From Haplomitrium mnioides (Eukaryota > Marchantiophyta > Haplomitriopsida > Calobryales), in assembly GCA_049999725.1 (NCBI GenBank), contig JBNGIS010018397.1, positions 35,964 through 72,413 of the forward strand: a stretch of 36,450 nt of DNA, read 5' to 3'. This document shows positions 9,811 through 21,031 of this stretch, one piece after another. How positions within the stretch are numbered: position 1 is the stretch's first letter; each line of letters opens with the position of its first letter. The notes under the pieces are model-generated. The model ran no database searches and had not been told where the DNA came from. It saw only the letters and a program-made list of their open reading frames with translations. The position numbers and the translations under genes are program-made.

Positions 9811-12014
9811 AAAGATATAAGGACTGACACTTTAGGTAGTTTATACCTTCTCTTCTTCGCGCTAGTCAGCATCCTTAACTTTTTCCTCTGTGGTGCAGAC
9901 ATTCTCAATATTTGCCTCACTGTCACATTGGCTGGCATCATCTGCACATCCAAAGCCACATTATAATCCAAATCTAATTCATCAACTTTTACTCCTTCAA
10001 AAGGTAAGCCAGATCCATCTTTCCTACCTTGATCTTTCCTCATTCTCTCTTCTTCCCTTTCTCTCTGCTTTTCCAATCTATTTTCATGGTCCCTCTTCTC
10101 TTGAAGTTCTTTCTGCAACTCTCTAAAGATCTCCTTTAAAATATCCTGAAAATACTTAAGATCATTCCTATTGTACTCAAGATCCTTCTTTTCTTCTTCT
10201 ACTACCTTAGGGCTTCCTCTAACTACTTCACCCCCACTTTGTTTCTTCTTTTCCTTGCTCTTACTCCTAGTTTTCACTCTGAACAAGGGAATTTCTACTT
10301 TTGGTTCCTCCACTAGCATCTTCACCTTTGGTTCAGATGCTGGTGGCTCTGCATACTTTACCATCATCTTTGGCGCAGGAGGGGTTGGACATTCTGCTTT
10401 TGTGTGCCCGGATTTCTTACAATTCCCTCACAACGGTACATATCCCACTGACCTCCTTGCATGAGGACAGGCATTAGTGTAATGATCCGGTGCCCCACAA
10501 TTATAACATGTTGTAAACCTCCTACCAGCCTATACTGGTACTAATTGAGTTCCTGGTGCCGTCGCTGGTACCATCGTCGACTGAATCGCTGGAACATATG
10601 ACGTTCCAAGCACTTGTTGATACTTGACTCTTTCCATTGGTCTTCCTCTACCCTGGGCTACTATATACGCAGGGTACTGCACTAACCTAGGATCAATCAT
10701 CTGGGGTTCTTCCTCAACCCAATACAGTGCTTGTACGTACATCACAGTAGGTGGAGGATACTTACATTTTTGTTCCATATGACCCTCTCTCTTACATCAA
10801 GTACACCACACATTACTTCTGAAAGGAGTTGTGGACCTTCTTTTTCTGGAGCTGGCAGCTTGCTTAATCACCATCTGCTCCATTTTCTTCGTCAACTTGT
10901 TCATGTCCTTCTTACCCAGTCTGTACTCTCCTTTCTTTGATCTTGATTTCTTCCTTTCATCCTCTGATTCTGAAGAAGATGACGATTCCTCCTCTTCAGA
11001 TGAACTTGATTCCTCATCTGAATCTGAGCTAGTGCTTTCCTGCACTTTCTTAGACTTCCTACTTTTCTTTTTCTTTTTCTTACTTTCCTCTTCACTGCTA
11101 CTGGACTGAGAATCTTTCAACTTCTCCCCCAGTTTTGCAGTCTTGTACGTCTCCAAAGCTCTAATAGCTTCCTCTAGAGTAGTAGCCTCTGATTGTCATA
11201 CATATCGTCCTTCCTTCTTTGACAGGCCCTTCAGATACCACTCCAAATCCACCATAGGGCTATTCACAATGCACAGCTTCTGCTGCATTGTCTTGAATCT
11301 TTGTGAGTAATTCTTTACTGCTTCTTTTTTCTTTTTCTTAATTGAGGTCAGCTTGGTCAGAATTCTTGTTGAATACGCTGCCCCTCTGAACTCTGTCACA
11401 AGGGTTGTCCTCAGATCTGCCCATGTACCAAAAATTTCTCCCATATTGTCATACCATTCTCTTGCCTTACCTGAAAACAAAGAATCAACCAATCTCAACC
11501 GATCTGCATCTGAATCTTCTTGATTAGCTCTACTAATGCCTTCAAACCTTTTCACCCATGTATCTACATCATCCTTGGATCTCCTTTTGAGGATCTGGTA
11601 CTTCAGCTTTGTTCGATAACCTCCTGCTGAAACTTGGTGTGCCATAGCTGATACCGCAGGAAACAGAGTCATAGGTGTCACCCCTGTCCTCAAAACAACA
11701 CTAGGTTGTGAAGCTCTACTACCTTTAATGCTAGTAAGTGTGGCTGAATTCCTAGAAGAAGAAGAAAAAGGTAGATTTAACTTTGGGAATGATGTTAACC
11801 CTATAATTCCTCCAGCAACATTAATATCTGTCCACTGAAACTGAGCTAATGGTGACTAAGGCCCAGAAGGTTGAGCTCCCTCCTCTGTAGGTTCCTTTCC
11901 GCTACCCGTAGCTTTCACTTCTTTAGACTTCAATTTAAACTCCTCTCGTCTCTCCAGTCTTTCTTCCCTCTCTTTTCTTTGTCTCTCGTTATCCTCTTCT
12001 GAGATTTCACGCAT
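9777..12014 (-). pseudogene. gag: Gag with three zinc knuckles, element A
   Basis: Gag forms the particle and packages RNA. I chose ATG at 12014 (MREISEEDNERQ) because the frame stays the same from there to 9777 and the primer site lies just upstream. Domains in order: a charged N-terminus; the retrotransposon Gag fold (11693-11200; REWYDNM, FRTTLVTEF-like); a Ser/Glu/Lys-rich tract (about 11110-10900); three CCHC knuckles (about 10812-10770, 10508-10467, 10430-10389); and a charged coiled-coil-like stretch (about 10160-10030). In-frame stops are TAG at 11858-11856 and stops at 11196-11198, 10797-10799 (inside knuckle 1), 10530-10532 and 10428-10430 (TGA replacing the first Cys of knuckle 3). 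Knuckle 2 is intact (CYNCGAPDHYTNAC). Confidence 0.88.
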
Positions 12015-12187
12015 TCACATCTTCTTTTTTGTATTTCTACCCTACATAATAGAAAAATACATAACACAAAAGAAAAAACCAACTACAAAAGAATGTTAAG
12101 AACAGAATTTAATAGGGGCGAGTAAAACAAGTTCCCAACATTACTGATGATACTATACCCATTTAAAAGCAAACCCTAGAAATTAGA

Positions 12188-12205
12188 TCCTCGGCAACGG
12201 CGTCA
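12188..12205 (-). other. Primer binding site of element A (tRNA-Asp type)
   Basis: The plus strand reads TCCTCGGCAACGGCGTCA. This matches the 3' end of plant tRNA-Asp (TCCCCGGCAACGGCGCCA) with two transition differences. It lies 10 bp inside the 5' LTR, where minus-strand DNA synthesis would begin. Confidence 0.88.
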
Positions 12206-12215
12206 AGAAATCACA

Positions 12216-15206
12216 TATTGTAGCATAGCAGTGGCACTCCAACCCTGAAAAGAACAACCTGAGATCAAACCACGCAAGATCTATATAGAAATCTACTCTT
12301 AATTCACTTTTACTGACTTTCCACATTCTTTAAAGAGTTTTGAAACTGCACTCTATCAGTTCAAAGATGGACCTCTCTCCACTCTAGGATTGACAACTTT
12401 TCTCCACATAACCAAACATATAAACTACTACTACTACTCACTATAACAGAACAAAAACCAGGAATTACTCAAACTGCATAACATTTCTAGGATAAGAAAA
12501 GCTGTTGTACAGGCTGATTTTAAACAGAAGCTGAATCAGAGAAATTCCCAAGCAACCAGTTACCTAACTTGCTTGAAACCCTCAGACCAACACTCCATTT
12601 CCTACCTTCATTACAACACCTCACTTCCCTCAAACTAGATATTCAGGCCACTCCAACCCAATATATCCCAGAGCTTGATGTTGACAACTCAGCTATGGAT
12701 TGACCCTCCTGATCTCACATCCACTTGATGTTTTTTCAACTACCCACTACCCTGTTTGCTTGTGAAATGCCCACCTAGTCTCTAGGCACACACAAATCTG
12801 AGCACTCCTTGTTCTACTGCAACCTACCAACCAGTATCCACTAACTGATTAACCACAGAAGGTTCTCTCTTTAAGAATTCAACAATCTAACACACATACA
12901 AAAATCTTGAGTAGAACAAAACTCAAACCAGATTTGCTGCCACCAAACATCCCACAGATCACAATCTAGAACCCAGAACCCAGACCCACCAGCAAAAGAC
13001 ACTCATGCAACTCCTGACATGCTCTCCTCTAATGCAACCTGACTGATTTCTTCAATTGGAACCTGCATAACACTTGCCACCAGGACCTGATTTCAATTCA
13101 TTATCCCACACACATACTGCTCCTTCCAATTTCTGTAATTTTTCCAAGAGCAGGGGAAAAACCTCACAGACAAACAACAATTGATCTTGATTCCTTGAAG
13201 CACAAAAATTGTACAATGACTAACCAGCAAAACATGAACTCGTCAACAGGCTTGTACCCCCTGTCCTGCTCAACTGACAATAACAGTCATCCTAGTTCCA
13301 AATCAAACTAACTTGCTTCTCTACACACTAACTTATCTCCACTAAGTTTACAATAAGAACTAACAACTCACAAGTCGTTCTTAAACTAAATAACACTCTT
13401 TCACTAACTTACACAGACTTTTCTCACCATAAGAACAAATTAATAACAATTGTTCTTATACTAATTTTTCGAACTTTCACTAACTCTTATGTTTCCTCTC
13501 CCTTCAATTCAAACTTTTCGAATTCCTCCAAGTAATCGTTTCGCCCTTTCGAACTTTTGAACTTTCGGTTCGACTTCTACACTGAAACCACAATAAATCA
13601 CTGATTCTCCATTTTAACTTCTCTCCTCGCTCACCTTTCCTTGTTGCGCAAAACACCGATAAGTTGCCATTTCATATATCACTATTTCGCTTCATTGCCA
13701 TTTCGCCAATCATCCTTCCGTCGATCTCCTCGGAAAGTAACCTTACTAACCAAGGCTCCCCACTTCGTAACCCCAATCGGAACCAAATAAACCGGGGACT
13801 CCACTTCGGATCCCCACACGGACACTCAACGGAAACCCCCTTAACTGGGGTTCCCTATATAGGAAGGTGACTTTCCGAAGCCTTCTTTGGACGACGAACT
13901 CCCTTTAGAACTTCCTTCCGCTCGTTTCCAATTCTTACTCATTCCTTTAAAAATTTTAATTCTTTCTGATTATAGCAGAAATTTTGTCGGCCGATCACTC
14001 CCTCGTAGCCGATCGATCCTCGCACAACATTTTCCACAACATTTCCCGCATTGAGCTCTTACCCACGACCATTCTTCCCTTCAATCCGTAAATCTCTTCT
14101 CTATTTCAATTCCATTTCTTCGATTTCCGCATCATCGAGGTTTGATCAATTCTCCCCAGTGCATCATTCACTCGATTCCTTTTGAACCAATTCCTTCACT
14201 TAAATCAATCGTAGACCAATGTTCAATTTAAGTAACAATTTCCGTTCTTCGATTCAACCACATTTGATTTCGTAGGAAGGGAATCTTTACAGCAGGCCGA
14301 TCAATTGATCCTCCTTTTCTTTCATCCTTCAATTTCAATTTCTTCAATTCAAATCCTTCACAACCTCTTTCAAATCAATTTTGCAACAAGGAAGGCCTTC
14401 GCAACATCTCCTTTCAAATTAATCACAGCCTTCACTGAATTCACGGGAGCTTGCAGAGATCGGATCGCAGAACTGCCCTTTGTTTTTCCATTCATATACA
14501 GATCCAATCGTCATTCGAATCATTCACATTTTATTAGCGCAACAAGAAATTTGACGCAACCTTGTGGCGAAGAGATTCTTTCCCTTCTACAAATCTCCTC
14601 AATCAGACAAATCATAGGGAAGGAATCTTCTTGTAGATCAATCCTCCCTTCAATTCGATCTCCACATTTCCTCCTCGCGAGAGCATCGCACAGCGTTCAT
14701 CATGAGGCTTCTACTTATCCCATAAGCCTTACCCAATGAACCTACACATGTATAAAAACCTACTCCTCCCTTCTTCTTTCGAGAGGCATCCTCCTTAGGG
14801 GGTCTAAGGCCACCTGCTTACCACTCTGCCCCTGGACGGACCTAGTTTAGGGCACAAAAGGGCAACCTGTCCTCCGATGCACTTCAATTGGCTCCTGGGC
14901 AAGCTGTCCATCAACACTAGAATAGCAGTAGATAGGGGCTAGCCTTGGCCCTCAACATTTAGATTAGTTTTACAAAAAAAAAAACTTTTTTTTCCTGGAC
15001 CACTAAAAAGGACATCAACTTCTTCATCACTTAGCCCTCTCTCCTTGGCTAATGATATCCAGAATGTTCCTCTAATCATTACATCTTACAATTCTATACT
15101 TATTAATCCAAAACTTGAAGCTTTACCATTTCCTTCTTACTCCACCGCGTCGAAAAGAACTTGTTCGAGCTACTTCTGATTCTCTGTCAACAATTGTGCT
15201 CCCATA
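12216..15206 (-). repeat. 5' LTR of element A
   Basis: About 2.99 kb, the partner of 3172-6217. It would hold the promoter of the element, but I cannot place a transcription start. It lacks one of the two core copies of the other LTR (a difference of about 42 bp near 13834). The strand TATAAAAACC at about 14753 is on the plus strand and so opposite to element transcription. Confidence 0.9.
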
Positions 15207-15211
15207 GTGTT
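15207..15211. repeat. Target-site duplication of element A, right
   Basis: GTGTT, the partner of 3167-3171; see the left copy for the uncertainty in the exact boundary. Confidence 0.65.
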
Positions 15212-15756
15212 TGTTCTGTCAATTAATGCATCGTGAAGTAGAGGCATGAAATAGAAGGCCAACCTTAGAAATATAGATCTACCTCTTCTTATGTATTGTT
15301 TCTTTGTCAATGTGTTTAGCTGCTAGTGTATAGAGCACAAAAAAGTACTGCATCCAAAGAAAGAAATCTAACTCTATACCGCTTATATTCCCCAACTTGC
15401 TTTTGTAAATTGAACCCTTAATATGTGGATTCCAGCCTAAGCTATAACAACTAAGTGTTCGGTCCATTGGGTTTGGCTCGATGGATTCATACTAGCTACT
15501 TTTTGTTGGCTCTTAGTTGTCCTAGTAAGAGGATCTCTTGTACCTCCTAACTTGTATTTCACGATACGATCAAAGATCTTACTTGCGTGCAGAACTAGTA
15601 AATGATTGATAGATCTATTTCCATTCCTCTTCTCCCTTCCCCCCCCCCCCCCTACCCTTTATTTCAATCCCCATACTCCCTATGACGAATCACTCCCTCA
15701 CTGTCGCACATCATGAATCATGTTGTTCTGTTATGATAGAATATTAGGTCGAAGGA

Positions 15757-15760
<4 letters not shown>
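15212..15760. other. Right flank of element A, no gene seen
   Basis: AT-rich DNA with a run of 14 C at 15639-15652. A 62-codon open frame on the minus strand (15467-15279) has no domain I recognise and no supporting context, so I do not call it a gene. Confidence 0.45.

Positions 15761-15826
<66 letters not shown>
15761..15826. repeat. (AG)33 microsatellite
   Basis: An uninterrupted AG dinucleotide run of 66 bp. Its perfection in old surrounding DNA suggests recent length change. An open frame crossing it (15720-16076) is an artefact that reads the run as Arg-Glu repeats. Confidence 0.97.
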
Positions 15827-15828
<2 letters not shown>

Positions 15829-17132
15829 CCATGCCCAACGTTCCTTCGTGTATTGATCAATATGGGGATGAGAGATCAACGCCTAGTTACACAGTAGAAG
15901 GGAATTCTACTTACAATACGGTGGGAGAGGAGGGGAATGTCGATGGAGCTATCTCGAAAGGATGCAAATGGATGGGTTCTAATGAGAGCAAGGTGCAATG
16001 TGTTGAGAAGCAATTCATAGCGTCAAATTCTGTTCTTTCCAAAGTATACCAACAAGTCAAGGTAGATACAACGTGATTCCACTCAATCGGAATTCTTACA
16101 AAACGGCGATTCTGATGGGGTTGTAGACAAAACAATGACTCAACTGGGTTCAAGACATGGGCAAATAGGGACTCTAAAGAATCGATTAAGTTTGGAAACG
16201 GCAGCGCCAATATCATAGATAACTAATGGAATGGGGACTCCAATAGAACGGAGGTAAGAGGCGAAGCGGTGACTTTGATGGAACGGCGATAGGGGTAACA
16301 AAGCGATGACTTCGATGGAACGGAGATACCATCGAGTAAAGCTATTCACCATAGGTTGAAGGGAAGAACCAAGCGGAGGCTTAGTCTGGCGGTCGTTATT
16401 GGACACTTAAGACAAAACATCGAGGAAGTTATCGAGTAAGAGGATGACAGCATAAGTACGGGCTATCGGGAGCAACGTTCCAACTTCCCAATTGAAGATG
16501 ACATCGAGCGGCGGTGAAGGACCGGTTAGAAGGAGGGAGCTTAGGGTAAAAGGGGGGAACTAGTGCCCGCAGACCAGGCCGAAGAGGTGTCATTCTAGCT
16601 TCCCAGTTGAAAACGGTGTGAGGCGGATGTCAGCCATCAAATTGAGATGCAGACACGGAATTCTTCCCAACGAGAGCAGCATTGACACAATTCCGCCTTG
16701 GTAAATGCAAGAGCGACTCGGGAGCAACTGGAACCCTCCAAATTGCAAGTACAAGCAGAGCGCATGGATCCGTGGAGGAGAACGGGATCATGGCAGAAGC
16801 AAAGGAGGGAGCAGTGATCACCAGTAAGAAGATGGACACTACTAAAAATTTGAATTGGGTAAGCGAGAGCCCGTGGGTCTCATGGGGATGCGGGAGTTGA
16901 AGCCTAGCGGGGAGAAGGGAACGCCCACCTAAGGCGAAGCAATCGAAGGAGAAAGAGTGGATCTACAAAGCAAAAATCTGAAGGCACTCAGGAGAGAGGG
17001 GGACTGTGAACAGTGCTTGCAGAAGCCACACATCAGAAGCACGGATCGGAGACAGGAAGAGGAGGCGCAATCTTTGTAAGAGCAAGCTAGGCCAAGGGGC
17101 AGAGGACACCTTGATCCTGCAAGCGTGAGCGC

Positions 17133-17326
17133 GTTCTGCAAGGGTACGACCCCTTTCATCGAGTCCGCAGGTCTGAGTGGAAACATGAAGTCTTCTGAGG
17201 GCTACGAAGGATTCCACGGAAACGTGGCATCTCCAGAGTGCTTTAGGGGATTTTGCGGGTGACGTGGCAACTCCTGAGGGTCCGAAGGTCTTCACAGAAA
17301 GGTGGCGGGCCCCAAAAGACGTAATG
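17133..17326 (+). repeat. 39-bp tandem array in LTR of element B
   Basis: Units at 17133 (38 bp), 17171, 17210, 17249 and 17288, the last four spaced exactly 39 bp. Two units read CACGGAAACGTGGCA and GCGGGTGACGTGGCA, each with an ACGTGGC core. The order and period match the LTR fragment at 1882-2038. Confidence 0.88.
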
Positions 17327-17337
17327 GAAATCAGCCT

Positions 17338-17405
17338 CCCTAAGTGGGGCACCCGGTTAAGTGGGTTCCGATTTGTCTTCCGACGTAGAGAGCCCACTCA
17401 ACAGG
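17338..17405 (+). repeat. Conserved LTR core of element B
   Basis: It reads CCCTAAGTGGGGCACCCGG, then GTGGGTTCCGATTTGTCTTC, then AGAGAGCCCACT. The ends AGTGGG and CCCACT can pair around the centre. It is homologous to 1799-1864 (minus strand) and to the element A cores at 4801-4869 and near 13834-13860. Confidence 0.75.
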
Positions 17406-17445
17406 GATCCGTTGAGAGGCCCAACCGAAGGGCAAAGAGGGATCA

Positions 17446-17785
17446 ACCGAAAGGGCAATGAATCGCAGGTCCAACCCAAGGAGAAGCAAAGAGCGCCAAA
17501 GGGGGTGCTGAACTGCAAGTCCGGTCAGACAAAGAGCCAGTAAGTGCCGAAAGGGTGATGAATCACAGGTTTGACCCAAGGAGAAGCAAAGAGTGCCGAA
17601 GGGGTGATGAATCGCAAGTCAAGTCAGATGAAGAGCAAGTAAAGCCGAAGGGGTGATCTATCAACGACCCGATCGGAAGAGAAGCAAGGAATGCCAAAGA
17701 GGCGATCTAACATAGGCCTGATTGGAGGAAGAGCAAGCAGTGCCGAAAAGAAGATTTATCACCAATCCAATGAGAACAAGTTGGA
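17446..17785 (+). repeat. 49-bp tandem array in LTR of element B
   Basis: Unit starts are 17446, 17495, 17546, 17595, 17644, 17693 and 17742, a period of 49 bp (one of 51). Each begins with a form of GCCGAAGGGGTGATGAATC and ends in an AAGCAAAGAGT-like stretch. The last unit is partial. Eroded units of the same type follow the core in the LTR fragment at 1320-1800. Confidence 0.92.
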
Positions 17786-17985
17786 AAGTTTGACAGGGTA
17801 CAGTCGCGACGTTCAAAAGTTCAATGGAGGATGCGGTTGGTTTAAGGAGCTCTTTGTCGTTCTTATAACAAGCAAGATGACAACTTAGCGAAAGGAGCCT
17901 CGGGAGCGTACTGTGCTTATCACAAGGGGATTTTGAAACGACGACATCAGCACAGTTCTTACTTGGCAAGGGAAGGCTCTTTAGA

Positions 17986-18270
17986 TGACGTGGCGCCTTG
18001 AGAGAGCTTGGAGGAGACCGCGAGTCAACTTCGGAAGTAGGTCAACGGGGCGGTCCGCCTACCCCTTTGTGGAGCGACGTCGGACGGTGCCCTTCGGATG
18101 ACGTGGCATACTTTGAGGAGAGGAGGAAGTCAAGGGACACGTGCCAGCAAGTCAGAGCCCATTGGGTCTATGGTCACATACAGGTCAACTTCGGAGAAAG
18201 AGTAAGTGCGGTGGTCCACCTACCCCTTTGCGGGGTGACGTCGAACGGCAGGGCCTCGGACGACGTGCCA
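17986..18270 (+). promoter_or_regulatory. Cluster of ACGT-core motifs in 5' LTR of element B
   Basis: TGACGTGGC at 17986 and 18099, CGACGTCGG at 18075, GACACGTGCC at 18136, TGACGTC at 18236 and GACGTGCC at 18262. Such cores are binding sites of plant bZIP factors (G-box, C-box and ABRE types). Two similar blocks of about 150 bp (from 18046 and 18188), each with CTACCCCTTTG, form an internal duplication. Whether they drove transcription is inference. Confidence 0.5.
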
Positions 18271-19441
18271 CTTAGAGGGGATCCATGGAATATTCAAAGC
18301 AAATCAGCAAAGATTCATGTGGACTAGGTTCCGCGGGGTGCTTCGGAACTCTATTTCGAGGAATCCTTCGGTCTTAGTCCCACGCGAATCTGTGGAATCT
18401 CACCCCACAAGATTCCTCGGACGCCTTGTAGAGTTACCGTTGTACTTGGCGCTTCTCAACCAATTGACAAGACACGCGGTGCGATCTCCTTTTTCATTGT
18501 AACGGGATTAACGAATAGTGGAGCCACACATCATCACTTCCCATTCTGAGCCCAACGAGATTAACGACCTTTCAACGGGAAGGGCTCGGGGGATCAACGA
18601 ATGCTCGGGGGGTATACATCGAGGGGATCTGATTTTGATTGGGTTGATGCACAAGCAATCGAGGGACGCGACAGCGATCTCAAGACAGGGAAATTGCAAC
18701 AAGATAAGGCAAGAAGAAGAATCCAGTGACAAGCTACGTGAAGCGAGTGAACTTGCACTAGAGGCAAGCGGGGTGGAGTTGGACTGGAGGGGGGCTGAGA
18801 ATCGTTGGGCAGAGAGCTCTAGAGGCTCAGGCGATCCAGGTGAACTCATCCCCGTGAGTGGACTAAGACTCTGTTTCTATTGCAGTACATTGTTGGGAGT
18901 GTTTGTGCATATGTGTATAGCTAGATTTACATTCTGCATTTGTATTCAAGAGACATTTTAGACTAGGCATATCAAGACCAGTTGACCAGACCCGAGGACA
19001 GCCTTGGAGGGGGAGTCAAGTCCCTAGACACAGCCAAGTGATCATGGGGGTAAATGCTCTTTGTTTCTGATCCTGTTGCATAGTTTAGGAAATAGTTCAT
19101 CTTAGGCTAGTTAGGAATCATTTGTATCAGTTCTGTGACAACCCTAAGAGGGGGAGTCAAATCCTCTATCTTTTGTTCATTGGTGCAGGTCACAACACCT
19201 ATCTGCTGGGTGTGATAAATGTGGACTGGGGTTATGAATGAATGATTTGAGTGTAACTTGAAGAAAGTGAGTGGTGGACAAAAGGCTTGTAAGGAAAGAG
19301 AGACTCCTTAAAGCCTCAAAGTGATAACTGGCAAAGGGCCATCTCAGAAAAGAACTTGAAAGCCATGAATCTGTCCTCCTTTGCCTTCAAAGCAGCATTT
19401 GAAAAGGTTAAGGCCTAAAACAATGGAGTGACATGAATTTT

Positions 19442-19459
19442 TGGCGCTAGAAAGAGGGC
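19442..19459 (+). other. Candidate primer binding site of element B
   Basis: TGGCGCTAGAAAGAGGGC begins with TGG, the complement of the tRNA CCA end, and lies between the LTR end and gag. I cannot assign the tRNA with confidence. It differs from the tRNA-Asp site of element A. Confidence 0.55.
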
Positions 19460-19588
19460 CAAAGGTTTGAAGAAACCGGAGACCAACCCGAACAAGAGAC
19501 ATCACTTTGTGCACCAAAGACTCATAGTCACAGTGTGATAGCCCATTCTAAGAAACAAAGCAACTGGGTGTGAGATTGTTGAAGAAGA

Positions 19589-21031
19589 GTGGCGGAAGGA
19601 AGGGACTTATGGGTGGAAGTGGCCGTGGCCAATGTAAGGAGGGCCAATCCAGTGCCCCCTTCTAGGCTTTGGGGAAGATTCAAATACAAGTCCTTCAAGG
19701 GACGCCCGAAGGATGACCCAGATGCATGGCTAGATGACCTAGAAAATATTGCAGCAACAAATGGTGAAGCCCATGAGAAGATTGGGATCTTACTAGCAGT
19801 TTTGAAGGGAGAAGCTCAGCCGTGGTTCAAGGATTTGCCCGATAATGTCAAACGGGATCGGCACGCATTCAAGGCGGTCTTCATAGCAGAATTCGGCGGG
19901 ATCAAAGAAGAGACAAAAGCGCTGATCAAGATGGGTCAGCTCAGGATGAAGAAGGAGTCCATAAGGAAATTCCTCCAATGTTTCAAGAAGGTGGCGGGGA
20001 AGCTGAACCCACTAGCCACTGACGGGATGCTCACGGCGTGGTTCCTGGCAGCTCTACCCAAAGGAATTGGGATCTGGATGGGCCAGACAGATCCATAGAC
20101 TTTGGAGGAAGCCATCAATGCAGCCCAATCCCACGTCAAGGCTGCCATCACCAGCTCCCGAAGGAAGGCACAGGCCAAATACAAGTCCGATGACTCTTCC
20201 GACACCTCAGACAGTAACAAGGAAACAGATGAGAGTTCTGAGTCCTCCTTGGAAAGCAAGAATGAGTCGAGCAGCAACAGCTCATAGGAGGACCGGTCAT
20301 CCAGAAAGAAGAAGAAGAAGAAGGATCACAAGAAGAAGAAGCCGACCAAGGAGGTGAGTCATCGCAAAAGGGCCAGCAAGGGTAAATATTTATAGAAAAG
20401 CTGAACCCAAACCCGATGCGAGCAAGAAGCAAGGGGGAGGGATCAAATTGAGGAGCTGAGCGCCAAGATGGAGGCAATGAACATCCTCCTAGCTAGGATC
20501 AAACTAGAAGGCAGGCCCCTGCCAACCCAGAGACTTGGAGTCTGGTGCGTCAGATACAAGCAGCACGAACACTCCCCTCATGAATGTCTGAATGACAACA
20601 ATGTTGTGCATTACATGAGGGAGGAAGCGCCAGAATACATGAGAGAAGAGGTGGAGTATGTCATGGAGAAGGCCCCGAAAATAGTATATCAAATCAGTGG
20701 GGGACCTCAGACAATGTTGAGCAGACCCGCAAGAGGGAACGGAGGGCCAGTGAATCCATGGGCTGCCAATTGGCCACCCAAGACAACAATCATGGTTTGT
20801 TGGAATTGTGGCCAGCCCGACTACATTTCATCTAGCTGTCCGGAGCTGCGGAAGAGCGGTTATGGCCAACCACCTCCCTTGTGCTTCCAAGGCAAGAAGG
20901 AAGGGCATGTGGCGATGAATTTCCCAACCCGAAGGCCCGATGCTCTCCCTGGGCCAAGCGCGAATCCTCCTCCCCCCACAATTGTCAATCTAATCACCCT
21001 AAAGATGGAGGAGGAAGCCGAATTGCCATGA
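19589..21031 (+). pseudogene. gag: Gag of element B with three damaged zinc knuckles
   Basis: The retrotransposon Gag fold is at 19660-20098 (GRPKDDPDAWLDDLE, AQPWFKDLP, FIAEFGG). A Ser/Asp/Glu-rich tract followed by a Lys-rich tract (20180-20370) comes next, then three CCHC-type sites. All frames from 19589 to 21772 agree. In-frame stops are at 20096-20098, 20285-20287, about 20392-20403 and 21029-21031. Every knuckle has lost a ligand: CVRYKQHEHSPHEC has Tyr for the second Cys, CWNCGQPDYISSSC has Tyr for His, and CFQGKKEGHVAMNF has Gly and Phe for two Cys. The start at 19589 is the first ATG of the frame after the leader; upstream use cannot be excluded. The architecture equals that of element A. 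Confidence 0.87.

Larger units (their letters stand above)
3172..15206 (-). mobile_element. Element A: complete, decayed Ty3/Gypsy LTR retrotransposon
   Basis: An approximately 12-kb element read on the minus strand: 5' LTR (15206-12216), tRNA-Asp primer site, gag, PR, RT, RNase H, IN, polypurine tract and 3' LTR (6217-3172). PR-RT-RH-IN is the Ty3/Gypsy order. I see no chromodomain after IN and no second RNase H between RH and IN, so it resembles a non-chromovirus plant lineage; a finer assignment is not safe. In a by-eye alignment of about 205 bp of the two LTRs I count about 15 differences, 14 of them transitions, so the insertion is old. At least three frame changes and many in-frame stops make it non-autonomous. 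It shares a Gag plan and LTR core with element B. Confidence 0.93.
15827..19433 (+). repeat. 5' LTR of element B (left end unresolved)
   Basis: The right end is placed at ACA just before the primer site. The left end is unknown because the 3' LTR is truncated; the given start is only the end of the microsatellite. Contents in order: imperfect units of about 36 bp around GATGGAACGG (16226-16335), sequence homologous to the LTR fragment at 1320-2500 (about 16660-17760), the 39-bp array, the conserved core, the 49-bp array, an ACGT-rich segment shared with the 3' LTR (17853-18250), and a less repetitive tail. Open frames here are not genes. Confidence 0.7.

Noticed and set aside
10831-11109. Plus-strand frame rich in Ser, Asp and Leu
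   Set aside because: It is the antisense of the Ser/Glu/Lys-rich tract of Gag.
12188-12205. tRNA-Asp gene
   Set aside because: Only the last 18 bases match a tRNA, and the position next to an LTR identifies it as a primer site.
15720-16076. Open frame with Arg-Glu repeats
   Set aside because: It is the (AG)33 microsatellite read as codons; nothing downstream looks like a protein domain.
16140-18961. Many overlapping open frames on both strands
   Set aside because: They cross the 39-bp and 49-bp arrays and the LTR core of element B, with no domains and no frame conservation in the LTR copies.
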